In this document: piece by piece, positions 1 to 10,298 of the stretch
Numbering within the stretch: position 1 is the stretch's first letter
Layout: every line of letters starts with the position of its first letter
NCBI GenBank assembly: GCA_020629155.1
Contig: JAHDDW010000001.1
Coordinates: forward strand, 156,454 to 220,453
Direction of reading: 5' to 3'
DNA length: 64,000 nt
DNA from: Acidimicrobiales bacterium
GTDB taxonomy: Bacteria > Actinomycetota > Acidimicrobiia > Acidimicrobiales > SZUA-35
Translations under genes and position numbers: made by a program
The notes under the pieces: model-generated
What the model was told of the DNA's origin: nothing
Databases searched by the model: none
The model's input: the letters and a program-made list of their open reading frames with translations, nothing else

Positions 1-721
1 AGCGCTGGTCGCCGTATTGGCTATAGCCAAAATCGATCAGCAGCGTTTCTCCTGCATCATTTATAAAAACATTTTTGGGATGCGCATCAGGCATTGTGAG
101 GTGCTCAGCGTTAGCAACAAATGCTTCTTCAAGCGCTACATACTGGTTCTGCGTGTTTGGATAAGCCAGGCGAAGTTCTAGCCCTCTCTCATAGATAGAA
201 GCGAGGGTTGGTTCAACAATCGGCGCTTTGATCTCCCATGTTTTTGCCTCCCGTTGAAGGTGTGCAAGCATCGTCCCGAGCTGTGCTCCAGCGGTTACAT
301 TAAAAGCGGCATCATCGGCAAGAATCTGATTGACCTGCAAAGTATAGCCATCTTCACGCACGTCTCGCATAATCGAGGTTGAGCAGTCAGCAAGGAAGTC
401 AACTAGGGTCGGCACTCGAATGTGAGCATGTCCTTGCAAGTTCGTGAGAACTTCAACATCAAGTTGTATACTGTCTGCACCAAGCAGAAGTTCTGTCGGG
501 TCAAACGGCGCAAGATCCTCGGTGTGTTTCACAACCACTTTCTCGCCAGCAAGTGTTGCGGCATAGGCTTGCGAGGCGAACCCACCTTTCAACATTTCAC
601 CGAGCGTAACGTCATGACCTCTGCGCTTCAGTTCTTTTTCTAGCGTGGCCTTATCTGCTAAGGCGCTAGGTTTCGTAAATTTTTTCTGGGTTTTCTCGAC
701 AGCTACAGGGTTAACAAACAT
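1..721 (-). CDS. Phosphotransferase/kinase-like protein (APH family-like), 3' end beyond window
   Basis: Reverse-strand frame opens at ATG (rc of cat 719-721), MFVNPVAVEKTQKKFTK..., with a catalytic-loop-like motif MPDAHPKNVFINDAGETLLIDFGYSQYG; no stop before window edge, so absent from ORF track. Confidence 0.7.
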   Translation of the reverse strand, partial: MFVNPVAVEKTQKKFTKPSALADKATLEKELKRRGHDVTLGEMLKGGFASQAYAATLAGEKVVVKHTEDLAPFDPTELLLGADSIQLDVEVLTNLQGHAHIRVPTLVDFLADCSTSIMRDVREDGYTLQVNQILADDAAFNVTAGAQLGTMLAHLQREAKTWEIKAPIVEPTLASIYERGLELRLAYPNTQNQYVALEEAFVANAEHLTMPDAHPKNVFINDAGETLLIDFGYSQYGDQR

Positions 722-850
722 AGTTCAGCTTATAACGCAGCAAGCGATTCTGCCGTTTAAACTAGACTGCTTGAATCGAAAACTCATAAGCTACTTCGCC
801 TACAGCAAAATTTCTAATGGTTTTTGCTTTTCCTACCGATACTTGACAAT

Positions 851-1018
851 ATGATACGCAGAATCTTTCAATCAGAAACTGAACAAGGGGCTAGCCTTGT
901 TGAGTACACCCTTCTGATAGGACTTATCGCCCTCGTCTGCATCGGTGCCGTCACTGCGCTTGGAAACCAGGCTGACGAACCTTTCAAAGCTGTTACTAGC
1001 AGCCTTGCTGTACCTTAA
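851..1018 (+). CDS. Flp/Fap-type pilin
   Basis: MIRRIFQSETEQGASLVEYTLLIGLIALVCIGAVTALG: class III prepilin motif (G|ASLVEYxLLIxLIAL); internal ATG of ORF 824-1018. Confidence 0.8.
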   Translation: MIRRIFQSETEQGASLVEYTLLIGLIALVCIGAVTALGNQADEPFKAVTSSLAVP

Positions 1019-1023
1019 ACAGC

Positions 1024-2811
1024 CTAGTCGTCGAGCCGCAACGCGCGGATAAATGTATCCGGCGGAATCTCGACCCGACCAATGCTTTTCATCTTCTTTT
1101 TACCCTCTTTTTGCTTCTTTAAAAGCTTGTTTTTGCGAGTGACGTCACCACCATAGAGTTTCGCCGTTACGTCTTTACGGAACGCTCGCACTGTCTCACG
1201 TGCAATTATCTTGCCGCCAATAGCCGCCTGGATAGGCACTTCAAACTGCTGTCGAGGGATGATGCTCTGCAATTTTTCTGCGGTGCGTCGTCCATAGTCA
1301 TAGGAGCTGTCACGATGCACAACAGTAGAGAAGGCATCGACTTGCTCGCTGTTAAACAAAATGTCTACACGAACCAGATCGCCTGGTTCATAGCCTGCTG
1401 CTTCATAATCTAAGCTGGCATAGCCTTGACTGCGACTTTTCAGTTGATCGAAAAAATCGACAACAACTTCAGAAAGCGGCATGCGATAGACCAGCTCAAC
1501 ACGATCAGGTGAAAGATATTCCATCTTTTCCATATGGCCGCGCCGTGTCTGACAAAGCTCCATTAAGGTGCCTGTATATTCCGCAGGCGTAATCATCGAC
1601 GCTTTCAGATACGGCTCACGAATTTCTGTCCAATCACCAGAAGCTGGCAACGACGAAGGATTGTCGATCACCCGCTCTTCTCCCCCGTTCATCGTGATCT
1701 GGTATTCGACAGATGGGCTCGTGGCAATAAGGTTTAAGTCAAACTCACGCTGCAATCGTTCACGCACAATTTCCATGTGCAACAAGCCAAGGAAACCACA
1801 GCGAAACCCAAACCCTAACGCAGTCGACGTTTCAGGTTCGAAGGTGAACGAGCCGTCGTCTAGCCGCAACTTGTCGAGAGCGTCACGGAAATCTTCATAG
1901 TCATCGCCATCGACTGGATACAGCCCGCAAAATACCATCGGTTGCGGCTCACGATAGCCATCTAGCACTTCTTCAGCAGCGTTAGCTGCTGTGGTGATCG
2001 TCTCACCCGAGCGAGCTTCACGAACATCTTTAATCCCTGCGATAAGATAGCCAACTTCGCCTGGACCAAGCGAATCGACAGGTGTGTTATCTGGCGTGCG
2101 AACGCCTACTTCATCGGCTTCATGCGTCGAGCCTGCTTGCATAAATTTGAGCTTGTCACGGCTATCTAACGAGCCATTCATTACACGGACGCTTGAAACC
2201 ACACCACGATAAGTGTCGAAATGGCTATCAAAAATTAACGCCTGTAATGGTTTCTCGGCATCACCTTCAGGCGGTGGCACTCGCTCGATAATAGCTTCAA
2301 GCAGTGCTTCAACACCTAAGCCTGTTTTTGCTGAAATGCGCAAAATATCTTCAGCTGGAGTGCCTAAAATCTGTTCCATCTCAGCGCCGTGTTTATCTGG
2401 GTCAGCCGCTGGCAAATCAAGCTTGTTGAGCACTGGCACTATCTCTAAATCGTTTTCTAACGCAAGGTAGGTGTTTGCGAGCGTTTGGGCTTCCATCCCC
2501 TGTGCTGCGTCGACGACAAGCACAACCCCTTCACACGCTGCCAACGATCGGCTGACTTCATAGCCAAAGTCGACGTGGCCTGGCGTATCGATCAGGTTGA
2601 TGGTGTAACCTTTCCATTCAAGTTTGACGCTCTGCAACTTAATAGTGATGCCTCGTTCGCGCTCTAAATCCATCGTGTCGAGATATTGTGAACGCATCTC
2701 TCTTGCCTCGACAGCGCCACAAAGTTCGAGCATACGATCAGCTAGAGTTGATTTGCCGTGATCAATATGGGCGATAATGGCGATATTGCGTATTTTTGAA
2801 ATTTCAGACAT
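1024..2811 (-). CDS. lepA: Elongation factor 4 (LepA)
   Basis: [21 protein letters not shown] GTPase motifs, full-length 595 aa LepA architecture. Confidence 0.97.
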   Translation of the reverse strand: MSEISKIRNIAIIAHIDHGKSTLADRMLELCGAVEAREMRSQYLDTMDLERERGITIKLQSVKLEWKGYTINLIDTPGHVDFGYEVSRSLAACEGVVLVVDAAQGMEAQTLANTYLALENDLEIVPVLNKLDLPAADPDKHGAEMEQILGTPAEDILRISAKTGLGVEALLEAIIERVPPPEGDAEKPLQALIFDSHFDTYRGVVSSVRVMNGSLDSRDKLKFMQAGSTHEADEVGVRTPDNTPVDSLGPGEVGYLIAGIKDVREARSGETITTAANAAEEVLDGYREPQPMVFCGLYPVDGDDYEDFRDALDKLRLDDGSFTFEPETSTALGFGFRCGFLGLLHMEIVRERLQREFDLNLIATSPSVEYQITMNGGEERVIDNPSSLPASGDWTEIREPYLKASMITPAEYTGTLMELCQTRRGHMEKMEYLSPDRVELVYRMPLSEVVVDFFDQLKSRSQGYASLDYEAAGYEPGDLVRVDILFNSEQVDAFSTVVHRDSSYDYGRRTAEKLQSIIPRQQFEVPIQAAIGGKIIARETVRAFRKDVTAKLYGGDVTRKNKLLKKQKEGKKKMKSIGRVEIPPDTFIRALRLDD

Positions 2812-2850
2812 GGCACCTTCATGCTTGCTAGACCTTCGTAAGCAACCTGC

Positions 2851-3052
2851 TTAAGGCTATCTCTCATTTATTCGTTTCTGATCAAATAGCTAGTATCTGT
2901 GCAAGCAACTAGCGTTGAGACTAGATGGGCATCTCTTAAAATTGTAGATACCCACTGCATTTCCGCTCCGCTCGGGCCATTCCATGGAGGTTGTAGCGGT
3001 TCTCTGGTAAAACGATTTGATGCAAAAACGAATAAATGAGAGATAGCCTTAA
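2851..3052. repeat. MITE-like element copy 1 with 27-bp perfect terminal inverted repeats
   Basis: ttaaggctatctctcatttattcgttt (2851-2877) is the exact reverse complement of 3026-3052; internal core shared with 11.1 kb and 54.7 kb copies. Confidence 0.8.
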
Positions 3053-3170
3053 TAAAGATGCCCCAAAGGTTGGGCTTGTCGATATATGCGCTATGATTTT
3101 ATGTCGGACTAGTATTGCTTGATACCTCAAGCCGTGCCTGTTATACACACTTACGATCGAGGAATTTCCT

Positions 3171-3422
3171 GTGGCGAACATTAAAAGCCAAATTAAACGA
3201 AATAAGCAAAACGAGAAGCGTCGCCTACGCAATCAAGCGACACGTTCAGAGATAAACACACTTAAAAAAGCTGCTGTTGCAGCTGCTGGCAGCGACCAGC
3301 AAGATGATTCTCTTAAAGCTGCACTCAAGAAGATTGATAAAGCTGCTGCTAAAGGCGTTATGCACAAAAACAAAGCTGCTCGCCAAAAAAGCCGTCTTGT
3401 TAAACAAGTAACTGCTAAATAA
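3171..3422 (+). CDS. rpsT: 30S ribosomal protein S20
   Basis: GTG start; MANIKSQIKRNKQNEKRRLRNQATRSEINTLKKA...HKNKAARQKSRLVKQV. Confidence 0.97.
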   Translation: MANIKSQIKRNKQNEKRRLRNQATRSEINTLKKAAVAAAGSDQQDDSLKAALKKIDKAAAKGVMHKNKAARQKSRLVKQVTAK

Positions 3423-3483
3423 GGCATCGGTCCAATTCTTCGATGCTGCGTTCGCACGTAGTGTGACTACCATTTTGCCAACA

Positions 3484-4476
3484 CTACCGTGATAAGCGGG
3501 CTAGTCTGGCTACTAAGACCTCGATGATAGCATCGGGGTCTATTGCTGTTTTCCCTCGAATGCCCAGATCTGCTTCGGCGAGCAACGCAAAAACTTGACT
3601 CAGTTTCGCTATGCCCAGCTTCTTACTGACGTTTAGGGCTTTACGAGCTGGAAATGGCGAGCCGCCGATAATTGCCGCGGCCTCTTTATCATTTCGCGCA
3701 CTAGAACCCTGAAGCGCTAAGGCTTTTTGATAGTGATTATGCAGCGTCGCCATTATTTGCAAGCTATGACGGCTGCCGCCTCGCAACATACGGTGCAGCT
3801 TTTCTAACGATAAACCGATATCGCCAGAATCTATTGCATCGGTCAATTCCCAAGGCGGCACATCAGATGCTTGCCCCAGAAACGGTTCGACATCTGACGC
3901 TTTGACATGTGCGGTCCCAAATGTCGCATAAAGCGTTTCAAGCAATGTGTTCAGCTGGCCAACATCGTCACCTATTGCATCAGCTATTTTGTTTTTAGTT
4001 TGACGGTCAAGTTGTACGTCAGCCATGGCAAGTTGTTCTTCAACAAGGGCTTTACGGGCTTTGCCTTTTGGGGCAGCGTCGATAACATTTGCGCCCAGGT
4101 TAGCAAGGGCATCTTTTAGCGCTTTCGGCACGGCGCTTAGACGGCTAGAGGAAGATGCTTTCTCCCACACAAGCACAAGGCCAACGTTTTGGAGATCATC
4201 AAGGATTGCGATAAGTGGTGCAACGTCAGCTTTTTTAGAAAACAAAGCTAGATGTCTAGCAACAACCACTCGCCTATCGGTAAGGAACGGCGGCGTTAAG
4301 GCAGCATTGACAAGCTGCACCATTTCAAGGCGGCCTTCCTCGTCGAAATAGTTTGCTTGTGTTAGCTCTTCCAGCATGAGCGATTTGTCGCCGTCGCCAA
4401 CCAAAAGGTCTGTTTGCCGTACAACCTCTTGTGCAACAAGGGCTTCATCATCGCCTTTAATAAAAACAACTGTCAT
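3484..4476 (-). CDS. holA: DNA polymerase III delta subunit
   Basis: 330 aa HolA-like protein next to rpsT and comEC/comEA, a common gene order. Confidence 0.88.
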   Translation of the reverse strand: MTVVFIKGDDEALVAQEVVRQTDLLVGDGDKSLMLEELTQANYFDEEGRLEMVQLVNAALTPPFLTDRRVVVARHLALFSKKADVAPLIAILDDLQNVGLVLVWEKASSSSRLSAVPKALKDALANLGANVIDAAPKGKARKALVEEQLAMADVQLDRQTKNKIADAIGDDVGQLNTLLETLYATFGTAHVKASDVEPFLGQASDVPPWELTDAIDSGDIGLSLEKLHRMLRGGSRHSLQIMATLHNHYQKALALQGSSARNDKEAAAIIGGSPFPARKALNVSKKLGIAKLSQVFALLAEADLGIRGKTAIDPDAIIEVLVARLARLSR

Positions 4477-4949
4477 CAGTTGGCCAGTCTATGTGCAGAA
4501 TCTAGCTGCGCCATCATATGTCTCACACGATTTGCTGTTTTAGGTGATGCTGTCCTCAAAAAATGTGTGCCTTTGTTGATAGCCGCTGTTTGCTGTGCGA
4601 CAAGTCTTGCTAAGGGTATAGACGGGTCTCGCTGGTCTTTGGGAAGGTCATGCAACGCGGTTTCTTCAAAGGAAGCAAGCGATAGAGTGTCGCTCCAGTG
4701 ACCTAGCCGCCTGATTGTGGAGACAGCAGAATCATAGACAAGATCGACCTGGTAATCGGCGACGACCTGTTCTGCCTTAGCAATAGTGCTCGCATCAACT
4801 GACAGCGCAACTTCTGCCTCTTGGATTTGCGTAAGAAGCTGCTCTCGTCCAGCTGCGCTGAGGAAGCTGTTTAGTTCAACATAATCAGCGTGTTGCCAGC
4901 CTTCTGGCAGCATTTGCGCGAAGCTATACGCAATTATTTTTGTAACCAT
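4476..4949 (-). CDS. Hypothetical protein, 1-bp overlap with holA
   Basis: 157 aa ORF on same strand, adjoining holA. Confidence 0.65.
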   Translation of the reverse strand: MVTKIIAYSFAQMLPEGWQHADYVELNSFLSAAGREQLLTQIQEAEVALSVDASTIAKAEQVVADYQVDLVYDSAVSTIRRLGHWSDTLSLASFEETALHDLPKDQRDPSIPLARLVAQQTAAINKGTHFLRTASPKTANRVRHMMAQLDSAHRLAN

Positions 4950-5005
4950 AGCGCGAAGGATATCTACATCGGCACGAAAAACTAAGGCACGTCTATTCAG
5001 GATGT

Positions 5006-5119
5006 ATGTTACAACCTGATCCCTTTTATATAGTTGAAGAAATTGAACTAACTGATGTCATCATCACTTTCTATGATGAACAATTGGAAGATCCAGAAGA
5101 CCCAACACCAGATAGATAA
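5006..5119 (+). CDS. Candidate acidic small protein (37 aa)
   Basis: ATG...TAA: MLQPDPFYIVEEIELTDVIITFYDEQLEDPEDPTPDR; below ORF-track length cutoff. Confidence 0.3.
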   Translation: MLQPDPFYIVEEIELTDVIITFYDEQLEDPEDPTPDR

Positions 5120-5121
5120 CT

Positions 5122-6984
5122 TCATCGGACTAGAGCAAGTCGTTTCTCTTCTGAGTTTATTTGTAATTGACCAACACTCGATTTGATTGTCTGAGTTGAC
5201 AGGACTCTCTGCGCGCCTTTGATCTTATGATTTGATGGCGCCCAAATAGCGCGCACATGTGTTGTTGCTTGAAGTCTCGCAATATGTTCACTCATTTGCC
5301 GTGTTCCAGTTTCCACGACGACAAGATCTATCTGATCAAGCTGTGTGAAGCGATCAATATCGCTTCTGTTAGCATCCGCGCTGATCCATAAGACTGAAAT
5401 GGATTCACTATCGCCAGGTATCCAAAGCACCGAACTTTCTTCTTGCGAAAAAACAGCAGCTGTCGGTGACCAGATTGAAAATCCTACGACTGCTAAAATT
5501 GCCATGCAGCTGAAGACACGTCGTATTGTTCCGTGCCTCTTAAGCAAAATCCAAGCAAGACTGGCCCCACAGATAACCACTAACGCTAAGCCACCAAGCA
5601 TCGGCGCTTGGAATTGTGCAAGGTGCTTAGCGGCTGATGCGATCCACCAAAGCAACGCCCGTACTGGCAGCTGCACGAAAAAACCTAGCCACGATAGCCA
5701 TGACGGCAATAACCCTGCAATAACTCCAACAGAGGAACCCCATATCATGACATAACCTGCCGCCCAGCCAACAAACAAGTTAGCTGCCACAGAAATTGAT
5801 GGAATAGGACCGAACCCAAGCAAAAGCGGCGCGACAAAAAGTTGCGCCGAGATAGTAACTATGACCGACTCGACTATTGCAGATCTTCTAGCTACAGCGA
5901 TCCGCTCCATTAACACTGGAGCAAGCACAATAATGCCAAGTGAAGCTGCTACCGATAGCCGAAAACCTAACGACAGTGTCAGAAAAGGGTCGACCAGCAC
6001 TAATCCTGTTACCGACAAAAGCAATACACGCAGCCCTGTTGTTTGCGCACCTTGCAGCCGCCCCCAAGCCACAACGACCGCGACACCTACTGCTCTGATC
6101 ACTGACGGCTCAAACCTAGTAACAATGCCAAACCCTGCAAGCAAAAAGATGACGCATAGGAATCTCAAATGCAGAGGCAACCGTTGCAACAATGGAGCAG
6201 CAAGCGCTAACAGCAGTACCACATTTTGCCCTGACACGGCAAGCAGGTGTGTTATGCCTGTGGCTCGAAAATGCGCTTGCTGCACTTCGCTTTGAAACCT
6301 GTCATCGCCGATGACTAAACCCATGTAAAGAGACTTTTCTCCCTCACTCATGAACGCACCTTTATCGATAGCGTCACGAAAAAATTCGGGCACGGCACGC
6401 AATCCACTAGCCTTTTCCACAGAGGTTACAGAAGTTAGTGTCATCCGCCCGACAAGATGGTTCGATTTATACCAGCTGCGTATTGAACCGCTTGTCTCTG
6501 CATCAAAAAGACGTTTAATCGAACCTTTCACCCTCATTGTATCGCCAGCGGCTAGGTCATCATTTCGTGGAAGCAACGCGAACGGCACATCGATAACAAC
6601 ACGTTTACCGCTTTCTATTCTGCCTACAAATTGAGCCTGACCGTAGCGTTGCGGCTCTGGGTCGTCGACTAACACAACCTTGCCTTCATAGCGCTGGGTT
6701 TCAAGCATCACATAGGCCTGTTCAGCTCGGACGCCAAGACTACTTGCCAACAACGCCACTGAGACAATGAACAAAACTGGTTTTTCTAACCACCAACTCA
6801 TCATGCAACAACTGACACAAACCCATAAAGACAAAGCAATAAAAGGGTGCGAAACACAAAACCATGTGACAACCGCAAGCATGACCACATGGAGTTCGGT
6901 AAAAATTCGAGCATCTCCGCTTCTTGAAGACCCTCTACTTCTGCGTCTCTCGGTGAACTGCCACAGCGATGTTACCATGTGCAC
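5122..6984 (-). CDS. comEC: ComEC/Rec2 family DNA-uptake channel
   Basis: FRATGITHLLAVSGQNVVLLL ComEC signature, polytopic; next to comEA. Confidence 0.92.
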   Translation of the reverse strand: MHMVTSLWQFTERRRSRGSSRSGDARIFTELHVVMLAVVTWFCVSHPFIALSLWVCVSCCMMSWWLEKPVLFIVSVALLASSLGVRAEQAYVMLETQRYEGKVVLVDDPEPQRYGQAQFVGRIESGKRVVIDVPFALLPRNDDLAAGDTMRVKGSIKRLFDAETSGSIRSWYKSNHLVGRMTLTSVTSVEKASGLRAVPEFFRDAIDKGAFMSEGEKSLYMGLVIGDDRFQSEVQQAHFRATGITHLLAVSGQNVVLLLALAAPLLQRLPLHLRFLCVIFLLAGFGIVTRFEPSVIRAVGVAVVVAWGRLQGAQTTGLRVLLLSVTGLVLVDPFLTLSLGFRLSVAASLGIIVLAPVLMERIAVARRSAIVESVIVTISAQLFVAPLLLGFGPIPSISVAANLFVGWAAGYVMIWGSSVGVIAGLLPSWLSWLGFFVQLPVRALLWWIASAAKHLAQFQAPMLGGLALVVICGASLAWILLKRHGTIRRVFSCMAILAVVGFSIWSPTAAVFSQEESSVLWIPGDSESISVLWISADANRSDIDRFTQLDQIDLVVVETGTRQMSEHIARLQATTHVRAIWAPSNHKIKGAQRVLSTQTIKSSVGQLQINSEEKRLALVR

Positions 6985-7003
6985 AACAGTTGACTACGAT
7001 AGT

Positions 7004-7810
7004 TCATAGACGAATCGAGTCACGCATTTTTTCAAGCTTTGCTGGGCCTATCCCAGGAACATCAAGCAACTGTTCGACCGTGCTAAACTCGCCGTTTTCT
7101 GTGCGATAGTCGACAATAGCTTGTGACATAGCTGGCCCAATACCAGGTAAAGCTTCTAACTGCTGCGCAGTAGCGGAATTTATCGCAATGGGTGTTTCAC
7201 CAGCTAAAGGCGCTGCTTGCTGCACAAAGCTTGCAGGTATTTCTTCACCCACTTTAGGAACATACAGCTGCGAACCATCAACCACTTGTGCCGCTAAATT
7301 CAACTGGTTTTTATCGGCATCATCTGTGAAACCGCCAGCAAGCCGCACGACGTCAAGAACGATTGCGTCACTTGTCGTTTCAATCACACCAGACGTTTGA
7401 ACAGCACCTACGATATGTACCCGAACGGTTGCAGGCAATGACGTTGTATCAACAGCAGTTGCTACTTGCGCTTGTGGAATCAGCTCTTCTATCGGCACCT
7501 TTGCTGGCGCGTTTTGTGTTGTCATCCACCATAATCCAGCCACAACGACTGCTAGAGCAAACAGCAACAATAGCTTAGGTGCAAGCGTTATGTTTTCAAG
7601 ACGCAACAGCGCTTCGTCCAACCACTGTTGCACACTAAAAGGACGAACAGCAGAATCAGTTTTTGGCTGGTCTTGAGACGTTTCCTCTTTGGGCAGCTCC
7701 TTTTTTTCTGCATCCCACACCAGAGCAGGGAATTCACTAGTGATTTCTGAGCTGCCAAAATGTTTTGCTTTGCCTGTCACAGGTTTTTGCACTACGCCAT
7801 ATTTCTCCAC
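7004..7810 (-). CDS. comEA: ComEA-like protein (SLBB + helix-hairpin-helix)
   Basis: SLBB-like VHIVGAVQTSGV... and C-terminal NSATAQQLEALPGIGPAMSQAIVDYR...LLDVPGIGPAKLEKMR. Confidence 0.92.
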   Translation of the reverse strand: MEKYGVVQKPVTGKAKHFGSSEITSEFPALVWDAEKKELPKEETSQDQPKTDSAVRPFSVQQWLDEALLRLENITLAPKLLLLFALAVVVAGLWWMTTQNAPAKVPIEELIPQAQVATAVDTTSLPATVRVHIVGAVQTSGVIETTSDAIVLDVVRLAGGFTDDADKNQLNLAAQVVDGSQLYVPKVGEEIPASFVQQAAPLAGETPIAINSATAQQLEALPGIGPAMSQAIVDYRTENGEFSTVEQLLDVPGIGPAKLEKMRDSIRL

Positions 7811-7916
7811 ACACCTTTTATAACAAAAAAGTATTCAAAATACACTAAAATACCACAAAATAAATTTTACTTAGATTTTAAACACTTTTTTCCTTTAAAT
7901 ACTCAAATATCAGTTT

Positions 7917-8573
7917 TTAAGCAACTGTCACAAGATTATATTCATAAGCAGTAATTACTAGTTGCACGCGGTCTCGCGCTTCTAGTTTCATGCGTAGGTT
8001 TGAGATATGAGATTTTACCGTAGAAAGACTGATCACAAGATGACTCGCAATTTCGCGGTTTGTAAGTCCTCTCCCGACGAGTGTAAGAACTTCAACCTCA
8101 CGATTAGTCAACTGTTCATCATAGCGAACCCTCACTGTTGGTGTTGCCAAATAATGTTTGATCAACTTTTTTACAAGTTTAGGAGAAAGCAATGATTGAC
8201 CTTCGAAAACTTGTCTAATCGCGTAAAGAAGCTGCTTAGGCGTTGAGTCTTTAAGCAAAAATCCGCTAGCTCCAGAACATAGCGCTTTATAAATATATTC
8301 ATCGGAATCGAACATCGTAAGAATAAGCACTTTTGTCTTCTCTAGCGCTGGATCCTCACAGATATACTGCGTTGCCGTTAGCCCATCAACCTCTGGCATT
8401 CTTATATCCATAAGAACAACATCTGGCTTTGAACACCTTGCGACTTCTAGCACTTCTTTACCATTACTAGCCTCGCCAACAACTTCGAAATCATCTTCAA
8501 CGTCAAACAAGCTTGCTAAGCTAGATCGCAGAATCGTTTGATCATCAGCAATAAGAACTTTAATAGGACTCAA
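7917..8573 (-). CDS. LuxR/NarL-type response regulator
   Basis: Receiver domain VLIADDQTILRSSLASL... and HTH LTNREVEVLTLVGRGLTNREIASHLVIS. Confidence 0.93.
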   Translation of the reverse strand: MSPIKVLIADDQTILRSSLASLFDVEDDFEVVGEASNGKEVLEVARCSKPDVVLMDIRMPEVDGLTATQYICEDPALEKTKVLILTMFDSDEYIYKALCSGASGFLLKDSTPKQLLYAIRQVFEGQSLLSPKLVKKLIKHYLATPTVRVRYDEQLTNREVEVLTLVGRGLTNREIASHLVISLSTVKSHISNLRMKLEARDRVQLVITAYEYNLVTVA

Positions 8574-9412
8574 GACACCTCTACCTTTGTTTCTTGAAGT
8601 TCAGCTCGAACTACAAAACCGTTATCTTTTTTTGCCCCGTAGCTTAACGAGCCTTGCATAGCAGTAACACGTTCTTGCAGACCACGCAAACCTTGCCCTG
8701 TGCCAGTTTTTGGCAGCCAACCAGGCACTGGCCCTTCATCAACTATTTCCACAATAACTTTATTATCGTCAAACACACAGCGAGCATGCACAACTGTAGC
8801 GCCAGCATAACGTGCAACATTTAGAAAGGCTTCTTGCAGTATCTGAAACACTAATAAACCCATTCCTTGCGACATTTTTTCACTATTTTCTTCATGATAA
8901 TAGACAGTCAAACCTTTTGATTCGGCTTCTGCTATGAGTTCAGGAATATTTGCAAGGTTTGGCAAAGGGCTCTGGGGAAGGCTTTCGTTATTTCGTAATA
9001 GAATCAACATTCGACGCAACTCCAAAGTTGCTTGTCTGCTAATATTTTCTATATCGTCTAAAGCAGCCAGTGATTCACTAGGTTTTGCTGCATCAAGCCG
9101 CCGAGCAACAGCCGCTCGCACTGTTATATTTCCAAGTCCATGCGAAACCAGATCATGAAGATCTCTTGCCAAAGTTTGGCGCACAGCGATCGCTGCTTTG
9201 TCAGCAGCCTGCTGTGTTAGCGCTGCTTCGTAAGCCTTTCTATCTGCTCGACTTTGAAGAATCGCTAACACTGCTAGAAGAAGAGCTATCGCTGAACCTA
9301 GCACTGCAAAAAGCAGAGTATCAGCCCTAGAAATTCCAACAGTAGACAACACAAGGATAAGCACGATAAGTGCTGTAACTAGAGCAATCCAACTAGTTGA
9401 TCTACGCTTCAT
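8570..9412 (-). CDS. Sensor histidine kinase (HisKA_3 type)
   Basis: ARDLHDLVSHGLGNITVRA H-box; 4-bp overlap with response regulator. Confidence 0.9.
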   Translation of the reverse strand: MKRRSTSWIALVTALIVLILVLSTVGISRADTLLFAVLGSAIALLLAVLAILQSRADRKAYEAALTQQAADKAAIAVRQTLARDLHDLVSHGLGNITVRAAVARRLDAAKPSESLAALDDIENISRQATLELRRMLILLRNNESLPQSPLPNLANIPELIAEAESKGLTVYYHEENSEKMSQGMGLLVFQILQEAFLNVARYAGATVVHARCVFDDNKVIVEIVDEGPVPGWLPKTGTGQGLRGLQERVTAMQGSLSYGAKKDNGFVVRAELQETKVEVS

Positions 9413-9581
9413 ACCGCAGATATTCTAACAACGTATCCACTAGCTAGGAACGCAGCATCTAAACCTGTTTGGCTAGCTGCACTAAACATTCATCGGTACG
9501 ACATCCTGCAGGACTAGAACAAGCCCAAAGATCATCCTCGAGACCTTTGTTGAAAATCATTCCCTCAAGAAGAATAGATCT

Positions 9582-10298
9582 ATGATCAAAGTTCATCAGG
9601 TAACAAAACGTTACCAAAAGACGGTTCTACAAAACTTTTCTGTCAATATTCCAAAAGGACAAATTACAGGATTTATAGGTCCAAATGGTGCCGGAAAATC
9701 AACCTTAATGCGCATTATGCTTGGTTTATCTACTCCTGATAGCGGCACCATAACTTTCGATGGAATCTCTTATAAAAAACTGGATTGCCCAATGCGCACC
9801 GTGGGCGCTCTTTTGGAAAAGGCTAAACCTCACAAGGAGTTGACCGTTAAAGCTCACCTTAGCTGGCTGGCAAAGGTAAATGATATAGCCATTTCTCGGG
9901 TATCGGAAGTTCTTCAAATTGTGGGGATGGAGAAGTCATTGCACGATAAAGTAGGGACGCTATCGTTTGGCATGAATCAACGTTTAGGACTAGCTGCCGC
10001 CTTACTAGGTAAACCAGATTTCCTTATTCTAGATGAACCTGTGAATGGTCTTGACCCACAAGGTGTTCGTTGGATCCGCACATTCCTTCGCGAATTCGTA
10101 GATACAGACGGAACCGTGTTTATGTCTAGCCATCTTATGACAGAGATGGCTTCTACAGCAGACCATCTCGTGGCCATCAACAGGGGAACTCTTTTAACAG
10201 CTACGAGTATGTCTACCTTTATTGAAACATATAGTCATGGCCAGTTAACTTTAGAAGATGCATACCTTACCTTATTGAAAGACGAAAGCGAAGCATGA
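9582..10298 (+). CDS. ABC transporter ATP-binding protein
   Basis: GPNGAGKSTLMRIML Walker A, LSFGMNQRLGLA signature, LILDEPVNGLDP Walker B. Confidence 0.93.
   Translation: MIKVHQVTKRYQKTVLQNFSVNIPKGQITGFIGPNGAGKSTLMRIMLGLSTPDSGTITFDGISYKKLDCPMRTVGALLEKAKPHKELTVKAHLSWLAKVNDIAISRVSEVLQIVGMEKSLHDKVGTLSFGMNQRLGLAAALLGKPDFLILDEPVNGLDPQGVRWIRTFLREFVDTDGTVFMSSHLMTEMASTADHLVAINRGTLLTATSMSTFIETYSHGQLTLEDAYLTLLKDESEA

Noticed and set aside
824-1018. Possible tad pilus locus suggested by the Flp pilin
   Set aside because: No tad/cpa assembly genes visible in this window; only a lone pilin can be supported
7811-7916. Very AT-rich intergenic stretch between comEA and the response regulator
   Set aside because: No clear repeat, palindrome or promoter I could defend; probably an ordinary AT-rich spacer
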